Shown: positions 25,751-34,337 of the stretch, piece by piece
Position numbering within the stretch: the first letter of the stretch is position 1
How the letters are laid out: each line of letters begins with the position of its first letter
NCBI GenBank assembly: GCA_035555155.1
Contig: DATMGZ010000006.1
Span: forward strand, 28,743-92,742
Reading direction: 5' to 3'
Length of the DNA: 64,000 bases
Source: Palsa-465 sp035555155
GTDB taxonomy: Bacteria; Actinomycetota; Thermoleophilia; Solirubrobacterales; Solirubrobacteraceae
Program-made: the position numbers and the translations under genes
Notes under the pieces: generated by a model
Databases searched by the model: none
Told to the model about the DNA's origin: nothing
What the model saw: only the letters and a program-made list of their open reading frames with translations

Positions 25751-26486
25751 GATAGGCGCCCGAGAGCCCGCCGTCGACGAGGAAGTTGGTCGCGTTGACG
25801 TACGTGGAATCGTCGCTGGCCAAGAACAGCGCGGCGCGCGCGATCTCGGACGGGTCCGCGAACCGTCCCACGGGGATGTGGACCAGTCGTCGCGCCGCGC
25901 GCTCGGGATCGTTGGCGAACAGCTCCTGCAGCAGCGGCGTGTTGACCGGGCCCGGGCAGAGCGCGTTGACGCGCACGCCCTGGCGGGCGAACTCGACCCC
26001 GAGCTCGCGTGACATCGACAGGACCGCTCCTTTGGAGGCGGTGTAGGAGATCTGGGAGACGGCGGCGCCCATCGTGGCCACGAACGACGCGGTGTTGATG
26101 ACCGAGCCGCGGACCGGCCCGTCATTGCGCAGCAGGAGCGGGATCCCGTGCTTGCAGCACAGGAATACGCTGCGCAGGTTGACGTCCTGCACGCGCTGGA
26201 AGGCCTCGAGTGAGGTGTCGAGTACCGAGGCGTCGTCTGAGGGGTTGATGCCGGCATTGTTGAACAGCACGTCGACCCGGCCGAAGCGGTCGATTGCGGC
26301 GGCATACATGTCGCGGACCTGCTGCTCGTCGGTCACGTCGGCAACCAGCGCCAGGTCGCCTTCCGAGCCGGGTGCGAGGTCGATCCCGACGACGCTCGCC
26401 CCCTCGGCTCTGAACAGCCGCGCCGATTCAGCCCCGATGCCGCTGGCGGCGCCGGTGATCACAGCGACCTTGCCCTCGAGTCTCAT
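25737..26486 (-). CDS. Short-chain dehydrogenase/reductase (classical SDR)
   Basis: 249 residues. NAD(P)-binding TGAASGIG (about 11-18), LFNNAGIN, catalytic Ser in VINTASFV, and YTASKGAVLSMS (Tyr-x-x-x-Lys) are all present; PGPVNTPL and the C-terminal DGGLSGAYL are typical. Asp at the end of the second strand (VVGIDLA) suggests NAD(H) preference. Its ATG overlaps the aldehyde dehydrogenase stop (ATGA), so it is the last gene of the amine/amino-acid catabolic operon and may oxidise or reduce an alcohol intermediate of that pathway. Confidence 0.9.
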   Translation of the reverse strand: MRLEGKVAVITGAASGIGAESARLFRAEGASVVGIDLAPGSEGDLALVADVTDEQQVRDMYAAAIDRFGRVDVLFNNAGINPSDDASVLDTSLEAFQRVQDVNLRSVFLCCKHGIPLLLRNDGPVRGSVINTASFVATMGAAVSQISYTASKGAVLSMSRELGVEFARQGVRVNALCPGPVNTPLLQELFANDPERAARRLVHIPVGRFADPSEIARAALFLASDDSTYVNATNFLVDGGLSGAYLTPE

Positions 26487-27847
26487 GAGGTCGCGTAGAA
26501 GATCGACTTGAGCTCGGTGTAGGAGTCAAGCGCATGGGGGCCGAGCTCGCGGCCGTAGCCGGACTGCTTGAAGCCGCCGAACGGAGTCGAGACGCGCACC
26601 GAGTTGTTGGAGTTGATCGAGATCACCCCGGTGTCGATCGCTCGCGCCACTCGCAGTGCCCGGGCGCCGTCGCGCGTCCACACCGAGCCCGAGAGCCCGT
26701 AGATCGTGTCGTTGGCCAAGCGCACGGCGTCCTCCTCGTCTTGGAACGGGATCACGACAGCAACCGGACCGAATATCTCCTCGCGCACCGCGCGGGCGCC
26801 GGCATCCACGGGACAGAGAACGGTGGGTGCGAACCAGTATCCCGGTCCCGACGGCACATCACCGCGGATGGCGACCGCAGCGTCGCTGTCGACAAAGGAT
26901 GCGACAGCGTCCCGCTGCCCGGCGGAGATCAGCGGTCCCATCTGCGTGGCCTCGCTCAGCGGATCGCCGACCTTGATCGCCTTGACGGCGGGCTCGAGCA
27001 GGGCCATGAAATCATCGAGCGCCTGGGCCTGCACGAGGATGCGCGAGCGCGCGCAGCAGTCCTGCCCCGCGTTGCCGAACACCGCTCCGGGGGCGGCCGC
27101 GGCGGCGGCCTCGAGATCGGCGTCGGCGAACACCACGTTGGCCGATTTTCCCCCGAGCTCGAGCGTGACCCGCTTGATCGTGTCAGCGGCGCCGGCCGCG
27201 ATCGAGCGCCCGACCTCGGTCGAGCCCGTGAAGGCGATCTTGGCCACGTCGGGATGCTCGACCAGCCGCTGTCCGCAGGTGCGCCCGGGGCCGACCACCA
27301 CGTTGACCACGCCGTCGGGGATCCCGGCGGCGGCGGCGATCTGCGCGAACCGCAGCGCGGTCAGCGGGGTCAGCTCGGCCGGCTTGAGCACGACCGTGTT
27401 GCCGGCCGCGAGTGCCGGAGCGAGCTTCCATGCCGCGATCGTGAGCGGGAAGTTCCACGGCACGATCAGCCCGACGACGCCGAGCGGCTCGCGGACGGTC
27501 CAGGACTGGCCGGCGGCGACCGGAATCGTCTCGCCCAGCAGTCGCTCCGGCGCGCCGGCGTAGTAGCGGAACGTGTCCACCACCATGCCGATCTCGCCCC
27601 GCGCGTCGCCGAGCGGCTTGCCGGCGTTGCGCGCCTCGAGCACGGCCAGCTCCTCGTGGTGGGCGGCGAGCGCGTCGGCGAGGGCGCGCAGGTGCGCCGC
27701 CCGAGCCGCCGGCGTCACCGCGCGCCAAGCTGGGAAGGCCCCCTTGGCGCGGGCGACGGCAGCGTCGACGTCAGCCGCGTCCGCGCGCGGGACCTCCTCC
27801 AGCGCCGCCTCGGTGGCGGGCTCGATCACGACGAGCGTGTCTGTCAA
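26483..27847 (-). CDS. NAD-dependent aldehyde dehydrogenase
   Basis: 454 residues, a little shorter than the usual 480-500 because the N-terminal arm is short. The catalytic Glu is in LELGGKSANVV, the nucleophilic Cys in GQDCCARSR, and the NAD loop is FTGSTEVGRS; the EEIFGPV and SGYGRELG motifs follow. It would oxidise an aldehyde to an acid. Placement after an amine-type permease and a glutamine-synthetase-like ligase points to a gamma-aminobutyraldehyde or gamma-glutamyl-aminoaldehyde substrate, as in polyamine or ethanolamine degradation. That substrate is inference. Confidence 0.92.
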   Translation of the reverse strand: MTDTLVVIEPATEAALEEVPRADAADVDAAVARAKGAFPAWRAVTPAARAAHLRALADALAAHHEELAVLEARNAGKPLGDARGEIGMVVDTFRYYAGAPERLLGETIPVAAGQSWTVREPLGVVGLIVPWNFPLTIAAWKLAPALAAGNTVVLKPAELTPLTALRFAQIAAAAGIPDGVVNVVVGPGRTCGQRLVEHPDVAKIAFTGSTEVGRSIAAGAADTIKRVTLELGGKSANVVFADADLEAAAAAAPGAVFGNAGQDCCARSRILVQAQALDDFMALLEPAVKAIKVGDPLSEATQMGPLISAGQRDAVASFVDSDAAVAIRGDVPSGPGYWFAPTVLCPVDAGARAVREEIFGPVAVVIPFQDEEDAVRLANDTIYGLSGSVWTRDGARALRVARAIDTGVISINSNNSVRVSTPFGGFKQSGYGRELGPHALDSYTELKSIFYATS

Positions 27848-27854
27848 CGCGGCC

Positions 27855-29459
27855 TCAGAGGTTCGGCGGGCTCGCGGGCGCCATCCCCGGCGCTGTCGGG
27901 CCGCTTCCTCCGCCGGGTGCGCCGACGTCGATCGTGCGGATCGGGCCCTTGAACGTGTGCCTGGCGGACGCCCACCACCAGATCGCGACTGCGCCGATGA
28001 CGACGATCAGGACGATCGGCGCGTAGTTGACAGCTGACCAGGTGAAGCTCGAGTTCCAGGGAACCGCGGCGGGAGTGAACGGCAGGCAGCCGATGATCGC
28101 GTACAGCACGACCCAGCCGATCGCGATCAGGTTCACCCACTTGTACTTCGCGCCGAGCGTCCACGATCCGGGCTGGAACTTGTCCCCCATCCGCCAGCGC
28201 AGGAACACCGGAATCGTGTAGGCGACGTACAGGGCGACCGTCGAGAGCGTCGTCACCGCGAAGAACGCGACCGGATAGCCCGCCTTGTCGGGGAAGTAGG
28301 CGGGGATCGTCACGATCAGCGCGAACATCACGACGAAGAACACCGACCACGTCGGGGTCTTGTTTGCGCTCAGGCGCCGCCACAGGTTGTGGCCCGGAAC
28401 GGCCCCGTCGCGGGAGAACGCGAAGGTCATCCGCGATGCGCTCGTCAGGCAGGCGATCCCGCAGAACAGCTGACCCACGGTGGAGATCAGGATCACGGCC
28501 TTCGCCGCCGCGGACGTCAGCGAGCTGGTGAAGATCGGGATCGCCGTCGCCGCGCCGGTCATCTTCTCGGGGTGGATCGCCGCGAAGGTGATCGCGAGCA
28601 GGACGATCCAGCCGACCACCGCCGAATAAAAGACCGAGCGCCAGATCCCCTTCGCCGCTGACTGGGTGGCGCCGTGGGTCTCCTCGGACAGATGCGCAGA
28701 GGCGTCGTATCCGGTGATCGTGTACATCGTCAGCAGGAAGCCGATCGGCAGCACGAGGAACCAGTACGCAGAGTTGCTGAAGCCGGAGTTGTTGATCCGG
28801 TGGCCGAACACGAACGAGGCGCTCTGGAGGTGGCTCGGGACGGCCACGAGGATCACGACGATCACGGCGACGCCGATCACGTTCCACCAGACCGAAACCC
28901 GGTTGAAGAGCGCGAGGAGGTGGCTCGAGAAGACGTTCAGAATGCCGCCGATGATCAGGATGATCGCGAACAGCGCGAACGCCACGTGCGCGTTGTACTT
29001 CACGTTCGTCGAGGCGAAGTTGAAGATGAAGTTGACGTTGTAGAGGCCGAGCAGCGTCTGCACGAACGTCGCGCAGATGTAGGTGACAGACGCCGTCACG
29101 GCGACCAGCCCGACGAGGTTGAACCAGCCGGTGAACCAGCCCCAGACGGGTCCGCCGAGCTTCGAGGCCCAATAGTAGATCCCGCCGGCGGTCGGATAGG
29201 CCGACGCCAGCTCGGACATCGAGAAGGCGACGCACAGGATCAGGAGGCAGATCACCGGCCAGCCGATCGAGATCGCGATCGGGCCGCCGTTGTTCCAGGC
29301 CTGCCCGTATGTCGTAAAGCACCCGGCCAGGATGCAGATGATCGCGAACGAGATCGCGAAGTTGGAGAATCCGCTCCACCCCCGGTTGAGCTCCTGCTTG
29401 TAGCCGAGCTCGGCGAGTTTCTGCTCGTCGCTGGACAGAGTCTCAGTACTGGCCGTCAT
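27855..29459 (-). CDS. APC-superfamily amino acid/amine permease
   Basis: 534 residues with about 12 hydrophobic segments and a Gly/Pro-rich C-terminal tail. The start ELGYKQELNRGWSGFSNFAISFAIICILAG, then AYPTAGGIYYWASKLGGP and ITGYDASAHLSEET, are diagnostic of the amino acid/choline transporter (GABA permease-like) branch. It imports an amino acid, choline or amine by ion coupling. A GAGGAGGGG Shine-Dalgarno precedes the ATG. The aldehyde dehydrogenase begins 7 bases after its stop. A GGTCTGACC palindrome just upstream may bind the neighbouring FadR-type regulator. Confidence 0.92.
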   Translation of the reverse strand: MTASTETLSSDEQKLAELGYKQELNRGWSGFSNFAISFAIICILAGCFTTYGQAWNNGGPIAISIGWPVICLLILCVAFSMSELASAYPTAGGIYYWASKLGGPVWGWFTGWFNLVGLVAVTASVTYICATFVQTLLGLYNVNFIFNFASTNVKYNAHVAFALFAIILIIGGILNVFSSHLLALFNRVSVWWNVIGVAVIVVILVAVPSHLQSASFVFGHRINNSGFSNSAYWFLVLPIGFLLTMYTITGYDASAHLSEETHGATQSAAKGIWRSVFYSAVVGWIVLLAITFAAIHPEKMTGAATAIPIFTSSLTSAAAKAVILISTVGQLFCGIACLTSASRMTFAFSRDGAVPGHNLWRRLSANKTPTWSVFFVVMFALIVTIPAYFPDKAGYPVAFFAVTTLSTVALYVAYTIPVFLRWRMGDKFQPGSWTLGAKYKWVNLIAIGWVVLYAIIGCLPFTPAAVPWNSSFTWSAVNYAPIVLIVVIGAVAIWWWASARHTFKGPIRTIDVGAPGGGSGPTAPGMAPASPPNL

Positions 29460-29481
29460 TCAACGCCCCTCCTCGGGAAAA

Positions 29482-29490
29482 GGTCTGACC
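29482..29490. promoter_or_regulatory. Candidate FadR-type operator before the permease
   Basis: GGTCTGACC has the GGT-N3-ACC form typical of FadR/GntR-family binding sites and lies 22 bases before the permease start, next to a FadR-family gene. Short, so chance occurrence is possible. Confidence 0.35.
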
Positions 29491-29534
29491 ATCCGTCCTT
29501 CTCGCGGCACCTTACGCCCGGCCCCCGACGGAAG

Positions 29535-30353
29535 TCAAGCCCGGGACGGCTCGGCCGGGAGCAACCCGGCGAGGATATGCTCGGTGCCGCGTAGGTGCTC
29601 GGCCATCTCGCGCGCGGCCCCGGCCTCGTCGCCGCGGCGGACCGCCGCCAGCAGCCGCCGGTGCTGGACGTTGGCCGAGTCGAGGACCTCGGGCGGGTGA
29701 GCGATCAGAGAGATCAGCCCCGACATCGCGCCCTGGACTTCGGTCATCGCGGTCACGAGCCGGGGACTGCGGGTCGCCTCGGCGAGGCCGACGTGGAGGC
29801 GGATGTCCGCCTGGCGATAGGCGCTGAAGTCGTCCAGCATGTCGTCGAGCGCGAACACGAGGTCGTCGAGGCTCTCGAGCATCGCCGGCTCGGCCCGCTC
29901 GGCGGCGAGCACCGCGACGCCGACCTCGACGGCCATGCGCTGATCACACACGTCGCGCCAGGCGGCGAGCACATCGGCCGACGGTGGATCCGCCGGGGGC
30001 TGGGGATCGGCGACGAACGTGCCACCGCCGCGGCCTCGGGTCGCGTGCAGGTGACCGCTCTGGGCCAGCGCCACGAGCGCCTGGCGCAGCGTCGAGCGCG
30101 CGATCTCGAGCTTCGTGCACAGCTCGCGCTCGGCCGGCAGGCGTGTGCCCGGTGGCAGCAACCCGAGCTTGATCGCGGTGCCGAGCCGCTCGACCGTCTC
30201 CTCGAACGCCGTCTGTGAATGCACGGGTGCGAACACCGCGTCGAGCGAGGTGACGGGCTCGCGCGGGGGCGCCGCGGCGCCGGCGTTGCGGGTGCCGGAG
30301 TTGCGGGTGCCGGCGTCGCGCGTGCCCACGGGCGCCCGCCGCGGCGGACTCAC
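29535..30353 (-). CDS. FadR-subfamily (FCD) GntR transcriptional regulator
   Basis: 272 residues. An unusual low-complexity head (about 1-38) carries three copies of a 5-residue repeat (GTRDA, GTRNS, GTRNA). The winged helix follows at about 55-125: FEETVERLGTAIKLGLLPPG, LPAERELCTKLEIARSTLRQAL and RGRGGGTFV. The rest is an FCD ligand domain with R-x-x-x-E (DQRMAVEVGV), LHVGLAEATRS and a final H-RRLL-AAV block that would bind a metal and a carboxylate effector. The GTG overlaps the glnA-like stop (GTGA), so the regulator is in the operon it probably controls. It is a paralogue of the regulator at 32307-33038. Confidence 0.88.
   Translation of the reverse strand: MSPPRRAPVGTRDAGTRNSGTRNAGAAAPPREPVTSLDAVFAPVHSQTAFEETVERLGTAIKLGLLPPGTRLPAERELCTKLEIARSTLRQALVALAQSGHLHATRGRGGGTFVADPQPPADPPSADVLAAWRDVCDQRMAVEVGVAVLAAERAEPAMLESLDDLVFALDDMLDDFSAYRQADIRLHVGLAEATRSPRLVTAMTEVQGAMSGLISLIAHPPEVLDSANVQHRRLLAAVRRGDEAGAAREMAEHLRGTEHILAGLLPAEPSRA
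30283..30327 (-). repeat. Three 15-bp tandem repeats in the regulator's 5' end
   Basis: Units at 30283-30297, 30298-30312 and 30313-30327 differ by 1 to 4 bases. They encode the GTRxx repeats in the disordered head of the FCD regulator, absent from its paralogue. Confidence 0.8.
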
Positions 30354-31678
30354 AGCCGTTCGAATCCGCGGACGCGCTCCCAATCGGTGACCGCCGAGTC
30401 GAATGCCGCCAGCTCGACGGTGGCGGCATGGGCGTAGTGGTCGACCACCTCGTCACCGAAGGCCGCCCGGGCCACCGGACTGGAGGCGAACAGATCGCGG
30501 GCGTCGCGCAGCGAGGCGGGGAGGCGGGGCTTGTCATGGGCCAGATAGGCGTTGCCCTCGTAGGCCGGCTCGAGCTCGAGCCCCTGCTCGACCCCGCGCA
30601 GCCCTGCCGCGATGATCGCGCTGAGGGCGAGGTAGGGATTCAGATCCGATCCACCGGCCCGGTTCTCGAACCGCAGCGCCGCCCCATGGCCGACGACCCG
30701 CAGCGCGCAGGTCCGGTTGTCGTCGGCCCAGGCGACTGCGGTCGGGGCGAACGATCCGGCGGCATAGCGCTTATACGAGTTGACGTTCGGCGCCAGGAAC
30801 AAGGTCAGCTCGCGCAGGCAGGCCAGCTGGCCGGCGAGGAAGGACTCAAACGTCGCGCGCTCACGCGCGAACAGCATTCCCTGATCGTCGGTGAGCGAGA
30901 AGTGGATGTGACATGAACTGCCCTCGCGCTCGTTGAACTTCGCCATGAAGCTGATCGCCATGCCCTCCTGGGCGGCGATCTCCTTCGCGGCGTTCTTGTA
31001 GATCGAGTGCGCGTCGGCGGTCCTCAGCGCGTCGGCGTAGCGGAAGTTGATCTCGTGCTGACCGAGGTTGCACTCGCCCTTGGAATTCTCGACCACCAGA
31101 CCGGCGGCTTGCATCGAGTTGCGGATGCGGCGGATGAGCGGCTCCACCCGGGCGGTACCGAGCAACGAGTAGTCGACGTTGTAGAGGTTCGCCGGCTCGA
31201 GGTCGCGGTACCCCTTGCGCCACGCGTCCTCGTAGGTGTCGCGGAAGACGAGGAACTCGAGCTCGGTGCTCGCGTTTGTGCTCCAGCCGCGCTCTGCGAG
31301 GCGGGCGAGCTGCGCCCGCAGCACCTGGCGCGGCGACGCCAGCACATCGGAGCCGTCGGCCCAGGCGAGATCCGCCAGGCACATTGCCGTCCCCTCCTGC
31401 CACGGGACCGGGCGCACCGTGCTCAGATCCGGGCGCATCGCGAAGTCGCCGTAGCCACGCTCCCAGGACGCCATCTCGTAACCTTCCACGGGCGTCATGT
31501 CGACGTCGACGGCGAGCAGGTAGTTACAGCCCTCGGCTCCGTGGTGGGCGACCTCGTCGAGGAAGTGCGAGGCGGTCAGCCGCTTGCCCATCAGCCGCCC
31601 CTGCATATCGGTGAGGGCCAGCAGGACCGTGTCGATCTGGCCGGCCGCGACCTGCGCCTTGAGCTCCTCCAGGGTCAT
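30350..31678 (-). CDS. Glutamine synthetase-like amine/polyamine gamma-glutamyl ligase
   Basis: 442 residues. The N-terminal beta-grasp part has LLALTDMQGRLMGKR; the catalytic part has ELEFLVF, NLGQHEINFRYADAL, SSCHIHFSL, the NSYKRYAAGSFAPTAVAW loop, CALRVVGHG and RFENRAGGSDLNPYLAL. The family folds like glutamine synthetase, but this sub-branch (PuuA, GlnA3, GlnA4) ligates glutamate to putrescine, spermidine or ethanolamine. Lack of the GlnA adenylylation-type C-terminus and linkage to a permease and aldehyde dehydrogenase favour an amine ligase over nitrogen assimilation. Which amine is not decidable here; no PuuB oxidase or PuuD hydrolase is adjacent. Confidence 0.88.
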   Translation of the reverse strand: MTLEELKAQVAAGQIDTVLLALTDMQGRLMGKRLTASHFLDEVAHHGAEGCNYLLAVDVDMTPVEGYEMASWERGYGDFAMRPDLSTVRPVPWQEGTAMCLADLAWADGSDVLASPRQVLRAQLARLAERGWSTNASTELEFLVFRDTYEDAWRKGYRDLEPANLYNVDYSLLGTARVEPLIRRIRNSMQAAGLVVENSKGECNLGQHEINFRYADALRTADAHSIYKNAAKEIAAQEGMAISFMAKFNEREGSSCHIHFSLTDDQGMLFARERATFESFLAGQLACLRELTLFLAPNVNSYKRYAAGSFAPTAVAWADDNRTCALRVVGHGAALRFENRAGGSDLNPYLALSAIIAAGLRGVEQGLELEPAYEGNAYLAHDKPRLPASLRDARDLFASSPVARAAFGDEVVDHYAHAATVELAAFDSAVTDWERVRGFERL

Positions 31679-31782
31679 CAGCGGTGAAGGTATAGGAAGC
31701 GACCCTTAAGCGGAAGGGCTCGCACGGGGGGGAAGGACTCGCGGGGACTGCCGATAAGACTCGCGCGGGGACTGCTGACAAT

Positions 31783-31799
31783 GGTATCGTCGTCGTACC
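31783..31799. promoter_or_regulatory. Inverted repeat in the ligase/stress-protein divergent region
   Basis: GGTA and TACC flank a 9-base TCGTCGTCG core, between the divergent ligase and universal stress genes (gap 31679-31845). Just upstream a roughly 21-base direct repeat starts GACTCGCGGGGACTGC and recurs with a 2-base insertion. Possible operator for one of the two FCD regulators. Confidence 0.3.
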
Positions 31800-31845
31800 T
31801 ATCACGCCGACGCCTGTGCGTCGCCACCACTGGGGGTAGCGCTCA

Positions 31846-32280
31846 ATGTTCAAGAAGATCGTCTGGGCGACCGATGGATCGGAATCCGCTGACCGTGCGC
31901 TCGAGCTGGCCAGGGCGCTCGCGGTGCGGGACTCCGCGACGCTGCTGGCGGTTCACAGCGTCGAGTACCTGGCGGGTCCGCGCTCGACCGGAGCCTTTCC
32001 GGCCAATGCCGATGAGGACGAGCGCGTCATCAAGATCAACAAGCAGGTCGAGGAGCTCGCCGCCGCCGGCGTGGGCGCGAGCGTGAAGATCGTGCAGGGC
32101 GGTGTGGCGGGCGCGGCACATACCCTGGCGGTGGTGGCCCAGGAGGAGGGCGCCGACCTGATCGTCGTCGGCACTCGGGGCCAGACGCTGCTCAAGGGAC
32201 TGCTGCTCGGCAGCGTGACGCAGCGGCTGCTGCACATTGCGCCCTGCCCCGTGCTGGCGGTGCCGGGGCACCACGCGTAG
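31846..32280 (+). CDS. Universal stress protein, UspA family
   Basis: 144 residues. KKIVWATDGSESADRALELA opens the fold with the Asp of the ATP site, and GTRGQTLLKGLLLGSVT supplies the G-x2-G-x9-G-S/T ATP-binding motif; CPVLAVPGH closes it. It is thus the ATP-binding type, a cytoplasmic dimer linked to starvation or redox stress. The ATG is preceded by GGGGG at 9 bases. It sits between two FCD regulators and opposite the amine ligase, which may only be chance. Confidence 0.92.
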   Translation: MFKKIVWATDGSESADRALELARALAVRDSATLLAVHSVEYLAGPRSTGAFPANADEDERVIKINKQVEELAAAGVGASVKIVQGGVAGAAHTLAVVAQEEGADLIVVGTRGQTLLKGLLLGSVTQRLLHIAPCPVLAVPGHHA

Positions 32281-32306
32281 CGCCACCCGCCTCCGCGACG
32301 CAGGCC

Positions 32307-33038
32307 TCAGCCGAGGAAGCCGCGGATCAGGTTGGCCGTGGCGTCGACGTGGGCCTCCATCAACGTCCGCGCCCGGGTCGCGTGGCCCCGCTGGATCGCC
32401 CGCACCAATGCGCCGTGCTGCTTGTCGGAGTGCTTGACCGAGGCCTCGACAATGGGGAACGCTCCCAGCAGGTCACTGAGCTGGGTCTGCAGTCGGGCCA
32501 CGGCGTCGACGAGCGACGGCGAGCCGCTGAGGCCGGCGATGGCCAGATGCAGACGGAGGTCCTGGGCGCGGTAGTCGGCCAGCGGCGACGCCGCGGCGCG
32601 ATGCGCGAGCTCGGCGAGGTGGGCGCTGTCGACGTCGCCGGCCCGCTCGGCGGCGAGCTGGGCGGCCGACGGCTCGAGCGCCCGCCGGAACTGGAGCGTG
32701 TCGGTGAGCTCCTCGCCCAGCGCCAGCACGGCCCTCTTGGCCGAACGCGCCGAGGCAGGCGAGCCATTGCGCCGGGTGACGTAGGCACCGCCGTTGCGGC
32801 CGCGTCGGGATTCGATGTATCCGGCCTGTTCGAGTGCCCGCAGCGCCTCGCGGAGGGTCACGCGACTGATCCCGAGCTGGGGCGCGAGCGCTCGCTCGGG
32901 CGGGAAGCGATCGCCGGGTGGCACCACGCCCAACTTGATCGCGTGGGCGAGGCGCTCAACGGTCTCCTCGAACGTGTTCCGCGCCGTGACCGGACGGAAG
33001 ATCAGCTTGTCCAGCTCAGGGGCGCCGGCCGTGGTCAT
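32307..33038 (-). CDS. FadR-subfamily (FCD) GntR transcriptional regulator, second copy
   Basis: 243 residues. The winged helix (about 20-90: FEETVERLAHAIKLGVVPPGDRFPPER, ISRVTLREALRALEQAGY, RGRNGGAYV) is nearly superimposable on that of the regulator at 29535-30353, so the two are paralogues. The FCD domain has QFRRALEPSAAQLA, LHLAIAGLSGS and a KQHGALVRAIQRGH block. Effector likely a small carboxylate or amine product. On its strand TAGTCT lies 9 bases before the ATG. Two copies around one catabolic cluster suggest separate sensing of substrate and product. Confidence 0.88.
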   Translation of the reverse strand: MTTAGAPELDKLIFRPVTARNTFEETVERLAHAIKLGVVPPGDRFPPERALAPQLGISRVTLREALRALEQAGYIESRRGRNGGAYVTRRNGSPASARSAKRAVLALGEELTDTLQFRRALEPSAAQLAAERAGDVDSAHLAELAHRAAASPLADYRAQDLRLHLAIAGLSGSPSLVDAVARLQTQLSDLLGAFPIVEASVKHSDKQHGALVRAIQRGHATRARTLMEAHVDATANLIRGFLG

Positions 33039-33126
33039 TTCGTCGCCAGACTACCACCAGCGCAAATGGCCTCGTCCTAGCCCATTCGGCCATCTGACAC
33101 GGCTTCCGGGGGCGGCCCTCTGCGGC

Positions 33127-33486
33127 TCACTTTGTGGCGCGGGCGGAGAGCACTCGGCGCAGCGCCTTGTACGGAGACTCGCCCGTGCGCTGGTCCACGA
33201 CCTCCCGCCGAACCCGACCCAGATAGGCCTCCGTCGATCCGTCGCCGCGCACGTCCACGCCGGCGCGCACGCGGGGCACGAACCGCTCCGGTCCGGCGAG
33301 CTCGAGTCGGGCCGACACCTGGGCCGAGGGCTCGAAGCGCTGGATCTTCGCGTCGATGGGCTTGTTCGGAACCTCGCGGGCAAGCTCCTTGGCCCGGCGC
33401 TCGAGCGCGTCGAGCGCCTGCCCGAGCTCGGGAAGCCGCGAGCGCTCGACGCGCGGGCCGTTGCGGACCGTCAGCTTCCAGGGCAC
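33127..33486 (-). CDS. Hypothetical protein, actinobacterial type
   Basis: 119 residues starting MPWKLTVRNGPRVERSRLPEL. Residues 15-40 form a helix of Leu/Arg/Glu; residues 45-100 are strand-rich with RLELAGPERFVPRVRAGVDVRGDGSTEAYLGRVRREVV, then a helix ALRRVLSAR. The pattern suggests a small alpha/beta protein. I recall similar uncharacterised proteins from Thermoleophilia but can assign no function. No signal or membrane segment. Confidence 0.72.
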   Translation of the reverse strand: MPWKLTVRNGPRVERSRLPELGQALDALERRAKELAREVPNKPIDAKIQRFEPSAQVSARLELAGPERFVPRVRAGVDVRGDGSTEAYLGRVRREVVDQRTGESPYKALRRVLSARATK

Positions 33487-33582
33487 GGCGCGATCATCGC
33501 ATCCGCCGGGTGGGGACGGGGCGTGGCGGGGCGGGGCGGCCGCGCGAGGCGTACCACCCCGGCCGCCGGCGGCCCGCCGCGC

Positions 33583-34122
33583 TCAGGCGACGAGTTCGAT
33601 GTCGATCTCGTCGATGGCGCCGAGATGGCGTGCGATCGGCACCCGGACCGCGTCGCCGTGGGGCGCGATCCCGCCGGCGGCGGGCCGGCCCACGAGGCGG
33701 TGAGCGGCGACGTTCTCGGCGAGCATCGTGGCGGTGAAGCGCTCGATCCCCTGCGTCCGGGCCGCGGCGGCGAGCCGCTCGAGCAGCTCGGTCGCGAGAC
33801 CCTCGCGCTGGAAGGGGTCGCCGACGACGATCGCGAACTCGGCCACCTCGGGCTGATCGGGCAGGCGGATGTAGCGGCCCACGCCGAGGATCGCCGGCCG
33901 GCCCCGGCTCGTCACTGCCACCAGCGCGCAGTGGTCCGAGCCGTCGATCTGCGTCAGGTACCGGGTCTCGGCCGCGCTCAGGTGCGGCTTGCCCGACATG
34001 AAGCGCCGGTACTTGCTCTGGGGCGACAGACGCGCATAGGCGGCCCGAAGCTCGGCCGCGTCCTCCGGCCGGATCGGCCGGATCAAGACCTCCCTGCCGC
34101 TGCGCAGCCGAACGGTGTCCAT
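33583..34122 (-). CDS. GNAT acetyltransferase, Pat-like
   Basis: 179 residues. The start TVRLRSGREVLIRPIRPEDAAEL and the block LSPQSKYRRFMSGKPHLSAAE match the GNAT domain of protein-lysine acetyltransferases of the Pat/PatZ type, which regulate acetyl-CoA synthetase. The acetyl-CoA motif is VVGDPFQREGLATELLERL. The cyclic-nucleotide domain present in mycobacterial Pat is absent. On its strand TAAGCT lies 7 bases before the ATG. The real target is unknown. Confidence 0.83.
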   Translation of the reverse strand: MDTVRLRSGREVLIRPIRPEDAAELRAAYARLSPQSKYRRFMSGKPHLSAAETRYLTQIDGSDHCALVAVTSRGRPAILGVGRYIRLPDQPEVAEFAIVVGDPFQREGLATELLERLAAAARTQGIERFTATMLAENVAAHRLVGRPAAGGIAPHGDAVRVPIARHLGAIDEIDIELVA

Positions 34123-34279
34123 GCGAACGAGCTTACTGAGCGTAAGCGCCGTTCCGAGTGCCGCGTGTCACACAGCGGTCACGGCGCGCGGTCGATTTTG
34201 TCGCTCGTAGCGAGCGGTCGTGGCGAGGCCGGGCGAATGGGTAGGCCGGCGCCAACGGCATCTGGGGCAGGGTGGGGCT

Positions 34280-34333
34280 GAGCGCCGTGAGCGCCGCGTG
34301 CGCCGCGGGCGCCGTGGGCGCCGTGGGCGCCGC
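34280..34333 (+). repeat. Six 9-bp tandem repeats, intergenic
   Basis: Six head-to-tail units of the form G(A/T/G)GCGCCG(T/C), two of them identical (GGGCGCCGT). The array ends 5 bases before the hairpin element. It is in the 430-base gap between the acetyltransferase and citrate synthase genes and encodes nothing credible in any frame. Confidence 0.8.
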
Positions 34334-34337
34334 GGGC

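Noticed and set aside
30357..30371. GTTCGAATCC, a tRNA T-loop-like sequence
   Set aside because: It lies inside the end of the amine ligase gene (RGFERL) and no acceptor or anticodon stem surrounds it. A similar match near 63985 is the DUF2277 start.
30350..31678. Housekeeping glutamine synthetase
   Set aside because: Catabolic operon context and a divergent C-terminal region indicate an amine ligase of the PuuA/GlnA3 type.
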